Shown here in pieces: positions 1 to 11,663 of a DNA stretch of 64,000 nt. The stretch covers positions 36,931,841 to 36,995,840 of the forward strand of contig CM040743.1 in the NCBI GenBank assembly GCA_022829145.1, written 5' to 3'. Position 1 is the first letter of the stretch, and each line of letters starts with the position of its first letter. The position numbers were made by a program, and so were the translations under genes. The notes under the pieces are model-generated. The model saw only the letters and a list, made by a program, of their open reading frames with translations, had not been told where the DNA came from and searched no databases. The stretch comes from Albula goreensis (taxonomy: Eukaryota; Chordata; Actinopteri; Albuliformes; Albulidae).

Positions 1-3000
1 CACCTCGCCCTTAGCTTATGATTAGTTAAATTATTCATTTAAAAACAGTATAAAGCATCAGTAAATCAATACTTCATCCAGTGTGGTTCATGCAGCAAGA
101 AAGCACAGTTCCAACTGCACCCCAGTTTTAAGCTTACTCGGTCGTGGTGAAGCGTGCTAGCTCATTGTGGCCGCACACCTGAGTGACTGCATGCTGAATC
201 GTAAATCTGCTTAATGAATAAAGATTGTGACAAGGCTCCCATTGCCTGAAACCCCCCTGTGGAAAAAAGCATCTGAATCTTTCCGTAGAGAAGGTTGGGT
301 TCCACGCGACACCGTAACACATTTGATCTTGCTTGGCGAGGCTTCATTAGTGTTATCTCTGATTTTCGGCAGGCTGAGCTGGGTGACAGGTGCTGTCTGG
401 ATTCAGCTTTGAAGCCGTCAAACCTGTGTGTGCCTCGAGACTAACACCCAGACTAGGCTGTGTTTCACATGGGGACAGCTGAGAGAAAGAGAGAGACAGA
501 GAGAGTGAGAGGTTCTTTGGATTAATGTCTGCCATTACCGTTGACGCAAATGCAATGCGAACAGTCTTTTGTCGTCCAAGAACTTTCACGCAGTTTTGTC
601 AAAATCCCAACAGGGGAAAACATCACAGAGCTATCGAGTCTCCCTTAATCTTCAAACGAGCATTACGTCGGTAAGCATGCCCTGCTAATGGATGAGCAAG
701 GGGGCTCCCGTTTCAGGAAATGTCAGTTTAATATGAATTGTCTTTTTGCCAGCTTGTGGTGAGAGCTCACAGCTGCAGAGCTCTGATAGTCTGTGACGCC
801 TCTTCAGCTCTCTCCTGGAGGAAGTATTTACTGTTGTTTACTGCTTTGTTCCCGTACATTATTAATGAGCCTCCCTCTACATTGATCCGAATGTCTTCAT
901 TTCATTTTGTATTGTATGTTTACTCCCTGCCTCTTATCTTTGTCACTTCTTCCATCTGTTTCATCTTGATTACATTATGTGCAATTAATTGTATTTGTAC
1001 AATTGTTATTGTTATTATTATTTAGTTAGCAGACCCACCTCATCAAAAGTGAATTACACAGCATGTGCTATATGTATTATCCACATATATTATGACTGTT
1101 TTTATTATATAGTTTTATTATATGAATATTATATTATTATTTATTAAATACAATTTTTTTACTTAAGAAAATCAGATTGAAAGATCTGGCTCACTAGCCA
1201 TGGTTAGAAATCTGAATCTGTAGCAGTGAGATTTTTTACATAAGATATGACACTGTACAATTAAAGGGGATATTTATATGTTATTTATATTTTTAATATT
1301 TGTGGAAGGTTCTAGGAGAAAAGCAGTGATTGCAAAACAAGTGAATAGTAAAATGATAACAATTAAGTGACAGACTGCACGCTAAGCTTCAGCAGCTTTC
1401 CTCTGCTCTCAGCGTGTTGAGTAGCACAGCATGGAAATAATTTGAGTGTTGCTGCTTCATTACACACAAACATTTTCTTGTAATTGTAGCAGTGACATTG
1501 GTTTCCTCTACTCAAACTGTGTTCCAGGGAAATGTTCCTCCATTGTCAGTGGTCCATCACTTAATAAAACATTAACCTTTCTGCAGCAGGTAAAAGTGAT
1601 CCAGCATTCCTAGAGCCAAAATGAAAGTTGCCTTGTCACACCAAATAATTAAAATTTAGTTGAATCGAAAGAGTTTCTCTCTCTTGCCGTGACTGGTGAT
1701 TATCCACCACAGGCCCGTTCAGAAGAATTCCCACTGCTCTGTGGTATAACGAGAGATAAACACCTGTACTAGACACCTGCTGTCTGAAAAAATTAAGTTC
1801 AGTTTACATTCAGTTTGTGAGAATGATCCAAAGTATAAGAGATTAGTACTTGAAGCTTTTACGAGATAGGTTTGCATTTAAAATAGACATACTACAAAGC
1901 AAGTGGCAACCAGCCCTCAACATTTTTTTGTACTGTAGATGTGACACAAATCATATACGGCCCATGAACAGGGGAATGCAAGTCAGAGTCAGCGTCTGTT
2001 CCATGTACAAAGCTGCAAGTTCCTGGCCTGCCAGGAGAGGGCACTAGAGAGTGACGAGGCTGATGCAGTTAACTGTATCAGCAGTCTGGACCTGTAGCCA
2101 TAGCCAGGAGCAAAACGGTTTGCTGTTCAAACTCCCAGCCTCGGGAACATTGTGTCTTTACTCCATGCATAACTTGAAGGCCACATATTTAATTAATTAA
2201 ATATCTCAAGTTAATTAAAATAATTTTAATTCAGTGGAAGCTTACGTGTACCTCTCTCTCCTTAAGACTAATGACTGTTCAAAGTAGATGAAGGATTCAC
2301 AGCATTTGGTTGAGAAAGCAGCACAAAGGATGAGAAATCTTGAGATGAAATTGGACATTGATCAGTGAACTTAACTTCCAACAATGCAGATAAAAACCTT
2401 CAAACTGTTTCATTTGCAATGAAGTAAAACAAGCCCAGGTATAAAAAGAACAATTGTTCTCTCTTGACACTGCGGTATAAATTAGTAATGTAATTTGAAG
2501 AAGATGATGTTTCTGCTTTTCAACCAGAAGGGACAAAAGAACAGTGTCCCTCAATGAAGTAGCAGAAAGTGAATTTTAAAGGACTGGGAGCATGTTCGTT
2601 CTCAAAATGATATGACTCATGCCAAGGTTTGGATTTTAATTGAAACTGCAGGATACGATTGTCAAGCCTGAAAGAAAGGTACATGTGTGCATGTTGATGA
2701 GCCTCTCATTGGAGTTTCAAACATTTCTTAACTTTATGAGTGTATTTGAGTGGAATGTTAGTCTTTGTTTGTAATTCTCTAAATGAAGGATGGTTAATTC
2801 AATGTCTGTGTCTCAGTGGATCAATTTAGTTTCTGCTGTATTTGTGTATGAATCACATTAAAGCAAAGCTGGTGCTAGACTGGCAAATTTGTTGATTTGT
2901 AAATGAATTTCAGTCCTGTGTCATTCCATTTGTTCCCTGAGCTGTTCTTGAAAGCACAGAAGAGGCTCTGGATGTTGAGAGATCTGAAGATGTCCTTATA

Positions 3001-3330
3001 GCTTGGCCACATATGCAGTTCCAACAGCAATGAAGAAGCGTCTAATGTAGTCCTCCAATTCCTCTCTAAGACATCCACATTGCATTTGTGAGAGCTCAAT
3101 TCTCAGTTATGCTATGGAGGGAGAGTTACTCTGCTGCTTCCTTCAGATTCCCATCCAAGGCCTAGATTAAAGTCATGCTGTACAGCAGCTCCAAAGTATA
3201 CCTAAAGCAGCTCCATCTGTCTTTTTGTGTTTATTTATAAATCTAATGAAAGCTTTTCCTCTGTTTTTTTTTACAGATTGTAAAGTGGATAAGGTTGTCT
3301 GCAATGGACCTGATTATGTCTCTCTTTCAG
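1..3330. other. Presumed VOPP1 intron upstream of the first visible exon
   Basis: No coding exon was recognised here. The exon expected before the one at 3331 encodes the Cys-rich stretch around a WYFEGLYP-like motif; it was looked for on the + strand and not seen, so it probably lies upstream of the window. The stretch is AT-rich with a short GA-rich run near 485-515. A good-looking acceptor (pyrimidine run then CAG, ending 3276) precedes the real exon. Using it would bring a TAA into frame almost at once, so it is not a productive splice site. Confidence 0.5.
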
Positions 3331-3408
3331 ATGCCGGTCATATGAGGACTGCTGTGGGACTCGCTGTTGTGTCAGAGCCCTTTCCGTCCAGAGATTATGG
3401 TATTTCTG
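3331..3408 (+). CDS. vopp1: VOPP1 exon: Cys-rich lumenal segment
   Basis: This 78-bp internal exon follows a CTCTCTTTCAG acceptor and ends before a GTGAGT donor at 3409. Its first base completes a codon from the previous exon and its last two bases begin the Trp codon finished at 9485. It encodes CRSYEDCCGTRCCVRALSV followed by QRLWYFW, nearly identical to the human segment. The paired cysteines lie on the lumenal side just before the membrane helix. Confidence 0.93.
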
Positions 3409-3847
3409 GTGAGTACACTGATCAGAGATCATTCTTTACCACTGAGATCCCATACTCAGCAGTCAATCCTTTCAACATAAAAGAGGTTCCTGTCACCACT
3501 AAAAGACTTACATAACTGGTTAAAAAATTATACTTGGGTAAGAACCTTTTTATTTTATTCAATATTTTAGTTTATTTTTTCATAAGTATACACCAAATGA
3601 AGGAAATACAATATCATGTTGTTCCCAGTACTTTTCATTCCATTATTAGCATTCATTGTTAGCAATATTGATATTAATAATTGCAAATATTATTAAATTT
3701 AAGTTAATCAATTCAGGTGTACATTTTTCACTGTAGAGTATGTCAGAAATTTAGCTACCAGTATTATCTATTGTACTTCTTTGCACCTTCTGTACCACTA
3801 AAATAATGAAGACTTCAGCTGATTTCAGCTCCACAGTGCTCAACACG

Positions 3848-3887
<40 letters not shown>

Positions 3888-6800
3888 TCTGGCACACACC
3901 TCAGTGCACTCAGTACATACCTTCTTCCTAGTATTTAGCTACACACTTAACTTGGGAAGCTATATTTTCTATTGTTGTTTTGGGATGTGTAGTTTTATTT
4001 GAGCATCCGGCCACTCTCCCCAGAGATAACCATTCAGTAATCATTCAGAGAGACTGCATCTGCAGAGGTGATTAGGCACCATCAGTTACACGGGCTGAGG
4101 ATGCGGCTGTTAGACTCAGTTCCTGGAGGTGCAGTGTGTATGCACTGGTCTGATGTTCCAGCTAATTACCTTGCCTTAATTGGTCAAATTAGTTAGTTAG
4201 ATGGATACACTGACACTGATTGGTTTTCTTAAACAATCTGCAGCAAAACGTGAGTGCAGGCCGCATCTGTATCTCTCAGCTGTGATGTATTGTCCTACAA
4301 AAATATGTCAACTGGAGCAGAAGAATGGGCTACTTAAGAAACTAAGATCAGAGGAGAAAAAGCGAAATGCAGACTGTTCAGGAACCTTTCATAACCTTTT
4401 TATTGTATAATATGAATAGAGGAACACATTTTTATAATAGAAAATTGCATATAGAGTGGAAATATCCAATTATGGTTATGTCTTGATGTTGTAGAGTACT
4501 ATTATTGTATTTCATTTCTCCTTCTGTATGATTAAATATATATATACATTTTTATATAACATATGTTTTGTGTAAATCCGTTTCCATGACGGTGCATTCT
4601 ATCATCTATATGTTTTTGTTTTTGCAAGGACAGATACGCTTTTCTGAAATGTGGTTCAATTATGCAGTAGGTCTGTGTTATTAGTCAGCATTATTGTGCG
4701 TTAAAATGGTGCGTAGGAGGTGGGACTTCAAATAAAAAATAAAAAAAGCTGTACATTGCACAAAAAAATCTCACTGCACTCCTCCTTTCAACTAGTGCTG
4801 TATTGAAATGTATTCAATCATTTCAAATGCTGTCCACATAGTCCCTGTGTAACTGAAAGTGGAATGAATCATAGTCCTGAAGTAGAAGAAGACAGGGTCT
4901 CTGATAGCTTACCTACAACGTCCATCTTTGATAGTGTGCTTTTTAAAAACGTAAAAGAGTTTTGTGTTTAGCTTTTTGGTTAATTCTCCTCTGGGAAATC
5001 ATACTTTTAGACAGCTCCAGTTGTGTTCATGGATTATATAGACCACTACTTTGTTGTCTTGTTGTGGCACCAGGTACAGCACTCTTTAGAGTTTCCTAAT
5101 TAGAAGTTTCCCCCTTCATTTTATTTATTTAGGCTTTTTATTTGTTTTGTATTATTGAAAGGGACGTATGCAATTAATCATTGCTACACTATAAAAATGA
5201 ATGAGTCACATTGTGTTCAGATGTTTTAGCTAGACTTCCAATTTCGTATTTAGTGTACGAGTAGATTAATTAAACTGGAAATTACAGGGTAGTTTAATTA
5301 AAGATTGATTGTCATTGCCCATATTAAAACTGGGAAACAGATATGCGCTAAAGTCCTTACCTGGGGAGTTGGAAACAGTAACTTATGCATGTCTTAGAGC
5401 CGGATTGCTAGCTAGAACTGCTGAGCAAACCTTGTCACGCTAACAATAGGTACGTGACCTCTCCACAACAGGGGAACTGTTTCCTCATCTCCAGCCCACT
5501 GGGGCAAATGCAGACCTCCTTGGCAGGGTGGCTCAGACTGGTGAACGGGGGCAAGGAGAAGGTGAGAGGGTCAGGAGGCCGTGTCAGCGTTGGCGGAACA
5601 GGGTTGCTGAGGTGGCGTTTCGTGGGACAGGTGTTGCCAGCGACTGCGGGGGCCGGGGGGTCATGAAGAGGCCTTTGCTGCCCACAGCGTTTGCACAGAT
5701 GGCCTGACACAGCAGCCTCGAGCTCCACACAAGCTGGAGCCAGACCTCCCTCTTTCTCTTTCTCTCTATCTCTCCCTCCCTCTCGTTATCTGTTTTTCTC
5801 TCTCTCTCCTCTCTTCTCTAATTGAGAGGACTAGACTGGAGATGCCGTCCTTGAATACTGTTCTCAGAAAAAAGCATTGCATACAGGTTGTGCTAAGGCT
5901 CCAAATAAAGCAGTCAAACATATACTCCCTGCAGAGCGAAACCAGGGCTAAGTGACGAGGACAGGCCCTGTTCTGAGGGCACTTCATCAACAGTCATCAG
6001 ATAAAAGAGCCGCCTGCAGTGGAGAGTACTTCAGCCAAATTGGTTGGCCAATGCATTTGTGTCTGCAGTGATTGTAAATGTTGTGTCCTCAAAAATTAAA
6101 GCATTTAGAAAAAGACTAAAAACCGTATTTGATGAACTAAAGGATGTCTTTATTGGGCTTGAGTGTATGAGCTTAAGTAAAAAATGGAAAGGTTTGGGTA
6201 GCTGAGGGACAACTATTATTCATAAGGTCGTGGCTAATACATTAATTATGAAAAGAAAATCCCAGCATGCATAGCGTCAGGGATAATACTGCTAGAGAGG
6301 CCTGATTACCTGTAATAGTGACTAACACTGCTGCTAGGGTGACTTCAGTGCCTTACAAAGAGGAAATATTATTGATCCGCATTTAGCGGAAGCTTCATTG
6401 ACTGAGATGGGTCACATTAATTTCATGTAGATGGGATTTCTGTAAGTGATATTCCGGAAAGGTCTGCTTTCACAGACTATTCCACCCTTCCAGGGCATCA
6501 CTGATTGACTTTCTTGTTGAGTAGTGGTGGTGCTGCTCTGCTTATTGCAGAATGCCAGGTGTGGGAAGGTTCTATGCCAGGGAACATACATTCTGCACTG
6601 GCCTTCCATGATACTCTAGCTGTATCTATTGCATCACTCACTATCTGTGTAACTAGAGCAGAAGGGGAACATGTCCATTCAGAAATATTTTATTATAAGG
6701 AGAAATGCCAGTGATTTTTGAGAACAGGAAAAGCAAGATCAAATAAAGACTTATTAAAAGACCACTATCTTTTTCATTCTTTCATACTATCTGTGTCACT

Positions 6801-9800
6801 TCTTTTCTCATTCTCTGTTCCCTCTCTGCCTTTCTTTATCACCCTATTTCAATTTCAGTTTCCTTCATAGTCATGTCAAACTGTGAAAGCAAATTTGAGA
6901 AAATGAGAATGCGGTTTCTCTGATGCCATATTTCCCTAGTAATGTCTCAGCAGATGATTTTACAACCTCAATGATGGCCGATCCAATTAAACAGCGAGAT
7001 TCTGCTGTCCTGCTCTGACCCATACTCACTAATGCAGAGTGCCAGCTTGGATCTTGAAAAACATCATTCTGCAATAGTTACAAAGATTGACAGAGGCGAT
7101 ATGCTGCTTTATCACAGCTGGCCGCAGAAACAGTGCCGTTGATATAGGTTACCGAGGCTCCATTTGTAACCAAGGACACTACTCTCTCCTAACTGAGTGA
7201 GGTCTTGTTAAGATAAAAAAGTCTCTAAAACTGAAGAGATAAATCCTGCCAGCTGAAAGCAGAACAGAACAGATTAATTTAAAAGCATGTAGGGAGTTGG
7301 CTAGCCTTACAAAAGTGTGGTACACTGCAGTATATTTGAAATATATTGTGAAAATAGCCGAATGTCAAAATATACATATATAATACAAGTATTATATACT
7401 GTATTGGTGTTACAATATTATTTTTTGTATTAATATAGTGCAGTTATGTTATATTTCTAAATTTAAGCATGAAGTAATTCAATACATTCCAGAGGCCAAC
7501 CCTCATGATTAGCAAAGAGTTGTCTTGGTTGTGAAATGGTTCATTTGGGAACATAGGGAATAGTTTGGTTTTAGATGTTGGGAACCTGGCTTTCTCCAGA
7601 CATTTGCCGGTGCTGAATGGAGCTTTTGCATTGAGCCTTGAGGCATAGTGCTCTGTCTTATTTATTCAATATAGAAAAATATCTGCAACATATCTCATAT
7701 TGGGGTATGTAACAGCAGGATTGTATACTGTGTAAGTGCTCCCAGTTAAAGGCTCCTGCTAAGAAAATCAGCAGAGAAATGCAGCCATCTGAGAGCAGAA
7801 CACTGAGTCCTCCTCCTGCAGACCCACGAGATTGACCAGTCTCCCCTAACAAATGGACCGCAAATGGACTGCATTAGAAAGCTCACGCTGAAACCAGATA
7901 TGAAGGAGGAAATAAAACAGGAAGGAGAGTGGGATCAATGTGTATGTCAGATTAATTTAACATCCCCCTGGTGGCGTGGGCTTCCTGGACCGGCTCCTCT
8001 CGTCTCGCGGTCATCCGCTTGTCTGTGTGTGCGTTGCGGATCTGGAGCCTGCTGCTTTGCATATGCGCCGTCCTCTGCCACGCTTCTGACAAAATGCAAT
8101 CGATATTTGAGTAGACAGGAGGGACAGAGTTCAATCTCCCCGTTCTGGTAAGATCAGCACATTTTTACGCCCCTGCTTACGGCTCGTAATTGCATTCGCC
8201 TTCTGAGGCATCGTTTTCCGAGCCAGGCAAATAGGGAACACCATTAAGGCCTTCGGCTCGAGTTCAAACACAAAATTACATTTGAATTATAGGGGTATGG
8301 CGCGTTGTTTCCTCCATTCATCACCAGCCTCTTCAAAGATGCTCAGTGTCACACAATACTATTGGAAACATATGAAGTCTGTCATGAACAGAGTAATTAG
8401 ATTAATGGAATTGCCTCTCTGAGCGTTTGATCCTGAACATGGCTACAGCTGACTTTATATCTTGCAGAATTCCTTTTACTTGAGGATGTTTTGCATCTAG
8501 ACTTAAGTTCCAGTGGGGATTCTGTAATAGACAACCGTAGAATAGTATTTACCACTGTTGTTGCGAAATTGTAATAAATAAAATTGACATTTAAATGAAC
8601 ACATTAAATTTACATCTTCATATCAACACTGGTTGATGAATTCCAAACATTTTGTATAAAAGTAATGCATTTTAACATTAATTTTGTCAGTTTGGATTAA
8701 AATAAGAGGATAGGGACAATTCAGAAAGAGGGCTGTAGTTGCAGTGAACAGTTTGAACAGGTTTTTAGAGTCATTTTGTTTCCATTATAAACGTATAAAT
8801 ACCCATTGAGAGTAATGGTTTAATTATTTAAAAACGACATCACTTGGTTGCTATGGGCTCCGTTCATTATACAGTGAGTTTGGAGCATTATACAACAGTC
8901 AAAATATTGCATATTTCTATGCTGTATTTTCTATTGCTGCCATGTTCATTACAAAGCTATGCAACATTAATTTCATACAAGTAGATTAATACAGCCATAT
9001 GTTCTGGCTGCAATGACTATCTTTCCACACCGTTAAAAATGTGTGGAACTTTTACCTTATGCAGATACCTCACAAATCCAACACATTACGCACCAATTAC
9101 TGAATATAATATGTTTTTCTTTATCATTGTGCTGCAATTTGAACTGTCAAATGGAGCCCAGTCTTCGCTGCCATGCCATTTTAGGCTTATGAGTCATTCT
9201 AGATAAGAGTGTGTGCCATATAAATGAAGACTGTGCAAGAACTGTTCAGGCAATAGAACATTTTCGCTGTACTGTCAGTGTCCAGTTTGTTTTTAAAATG
9301 TTTCTGGGAGTGAGCCATTTGTCTGTTCATAGTAACATACAAGTATGTAGACAACAATTAAAGGAAGGTCCTTGTAATTATATTGGATTAGATTCAACTT
9401 TATTGTCATTGAGCAAGTACAAGTACATAAAATTAAGTGCAGTGACAATTGTGTGTGTGTGTGTGTGTGTGTGTTGTCCCATAGGCTGCTGTTGATGATG
9501 GGGGTGCTGTTCTGCTGTGGGGCTGGTTTCTTCATCCGCAGACGCATGTACCCCTCATCTCTCAGCGAGGAGCCCAACTTTAATGTGTCCTTCACCCGAC
9601 ATCCGGCCGCCACATCGGGTGAGTTGCCACTGCTTCCAGAACTTTCCCAGAAAGTTACAGTGAGTTTGTCAAGTTTCTGGGATGTCCCCAGAACATTGTT
9701 TCTAAATCGGATGGAACATTACTTCATTTTGTCATTCAAAGTAATTTCAATTGTGGATGCAATGATTTAGAACTGATTTAGCAATTCAGTATTCACATTC

Positions 9801-10684
9801 AGAACATGCTTAAAATATTATTCACACCACAACTTTATGTACGGTTGATAACTATGAATACAATTCTGGAGCATTTGTTGTTTTTGGCACTATTTTGATA
9901 CTATTATAATTGTTTGGAGTATATGTTGACTTTGTGTCCCTCTAACGGCATAGATTATATGTGTCAGGTGTCACATTTTCAGTGTGGAAAGAGTGAAGGC
10001 TAGTCATTACATAATAGGGGAGTCCAGTGTGTATTGGCTCCTCCTCCAGAGTCTGTTGGAGTCAGACAAAATGGTACCTCAATATGGATGGGGAAAAGGG
10101 GGAAAATTCCCAAAAAAACTTTTTGCATCATACTTTTGGTGGAAAATATATATGCTATGATTTGTAAAACATGGAGCAGTACTAACCTGACACAATCCAG
10201 TGCCCGGCTGCATTGACATTCATTGCTGTTCCATAGAAACAGCAATGAATATCACAGAATATGTGTGAACATCAAGGCGTGTCCCTTCAGCTCAATGAGT
10301 ACAAAGGCATGAACCTTGTCCTGTCATTTTCACATGCATTAGTCCTACAGAAACCCACCGGTTAGGCATTAATATGTTGGAAGCTGAAGCCAGAATATGT
10401 GGTCATAGCACATGCTGCATAAGATGGAACACAAACTGCTGTACAACTGCTGTAAGGTTAAAGCACCGGGACACAAATCTGACAGGATAGGCTGTTTTTG
10501 TTATGTTTGTTCAGGTTTAATTAAATAACTTACAGGAAAGAAGCAAATAACGATGGTGGCTTGTTTTTGTCCCTCTCTCTCTAGCTGTCTCTCTCACTCA
10601 CATGTTCATGAACTCACACATGCACACCTGTCAACTTAATTCCCACCATTCTACCAATGCACACCCCCGCACCTCCATGCACAT

Positions 10685-10724
<40 letters not shown>

Positions 10725-11630
10725 GTCAAAACTCTGTATATCCACTGGTTTATCTGATGTGAATTGCCCAGCAAATCTAGAGTAAACAACATGATGCTGT
10801 CTTGGGGGTGCTGGATCTGCCCCCCCCCACCCCCCAAACCCTGCATTCTACATCAGCATTCTGACTCTAAAGTAGCTGTGACTCATCTCCCCAGCTATTC
10901 CACTGCTTGCTCTGTCCTATTCTGCACATTCACACAAGAGCCAGGCGCTGGAGGTTGCTTTCTGTGGAATGAGATATGGGTATATATTTTACTGTTTCTC
11001 AAGGCTGTTTGATTTTATTTGTCAGTAGTAGTTGTCCTCAGATATTTGTACCATTTATAAAGCTTTAGATGTTGCTTTTGGATGTACAGATTCAAAGAAA
11101 ATTCATGTCTGTGATGACTCCCCATTATAGAATATATTGATTGCTGTCTTTCTGGAAATCAGTTTATCATCTAATATATTACCTCTATCCAGTCCAGTAG
11201 TTTGACTTAATTTTAAGTTATAATTAAAAGGAAATGTGTGGACGTGTAAAGTATTAGTGGCCATTAAAATGCAGTTTTACCACATAAAAGTGGCGTGGCT
11301 AAATGAATACTGTTCTAAAGCATTCTAAAACTGTACAAAAAGCTGCAAAAAATAGACAACGGGTTTGTCAATGTCTCAGTGCTAATGATGAGCTTCAAAA
11401 TGTTGCATGTAGTAATTTGAAACCTGGAATTACAGAGGGTATGCTCCTCTAGCAATTAACCGAAATGAACTGAGAGAGATGAGAGACTGGGTAATGGGAG
11501 GGCGGGGTAATTGGTGAGGGGGGCCAGGCTTGGTCCCTTTGTCCATGTCTCCTGTAGCAACTCCGTAGGGACTGTCTTGGTATGATTTTACATCATCCCT
11601 CAAATTATTATTACTATTTGTGTGTGTGTG

Positions 11631-11663
<33 letters not shown>

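Larger units (their letters stand above)
3409..9484 (+). other. vopp1: VOPP1 intron of about 6.1 kb
   Basis: The intron is bounded by GTGAGT at 3409 and CCCATAG ending at 9484. It contains a (CA)n run at 3845-3886, a CT-rich tract near 5744-5820, AT-rich stretches, and a (GT)12 tract immediately before the acceptor. The part near 7950-8330 has more CpG and looks less repetitive, but no coding exon was recognised on either strand. Confidence 0.7.
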
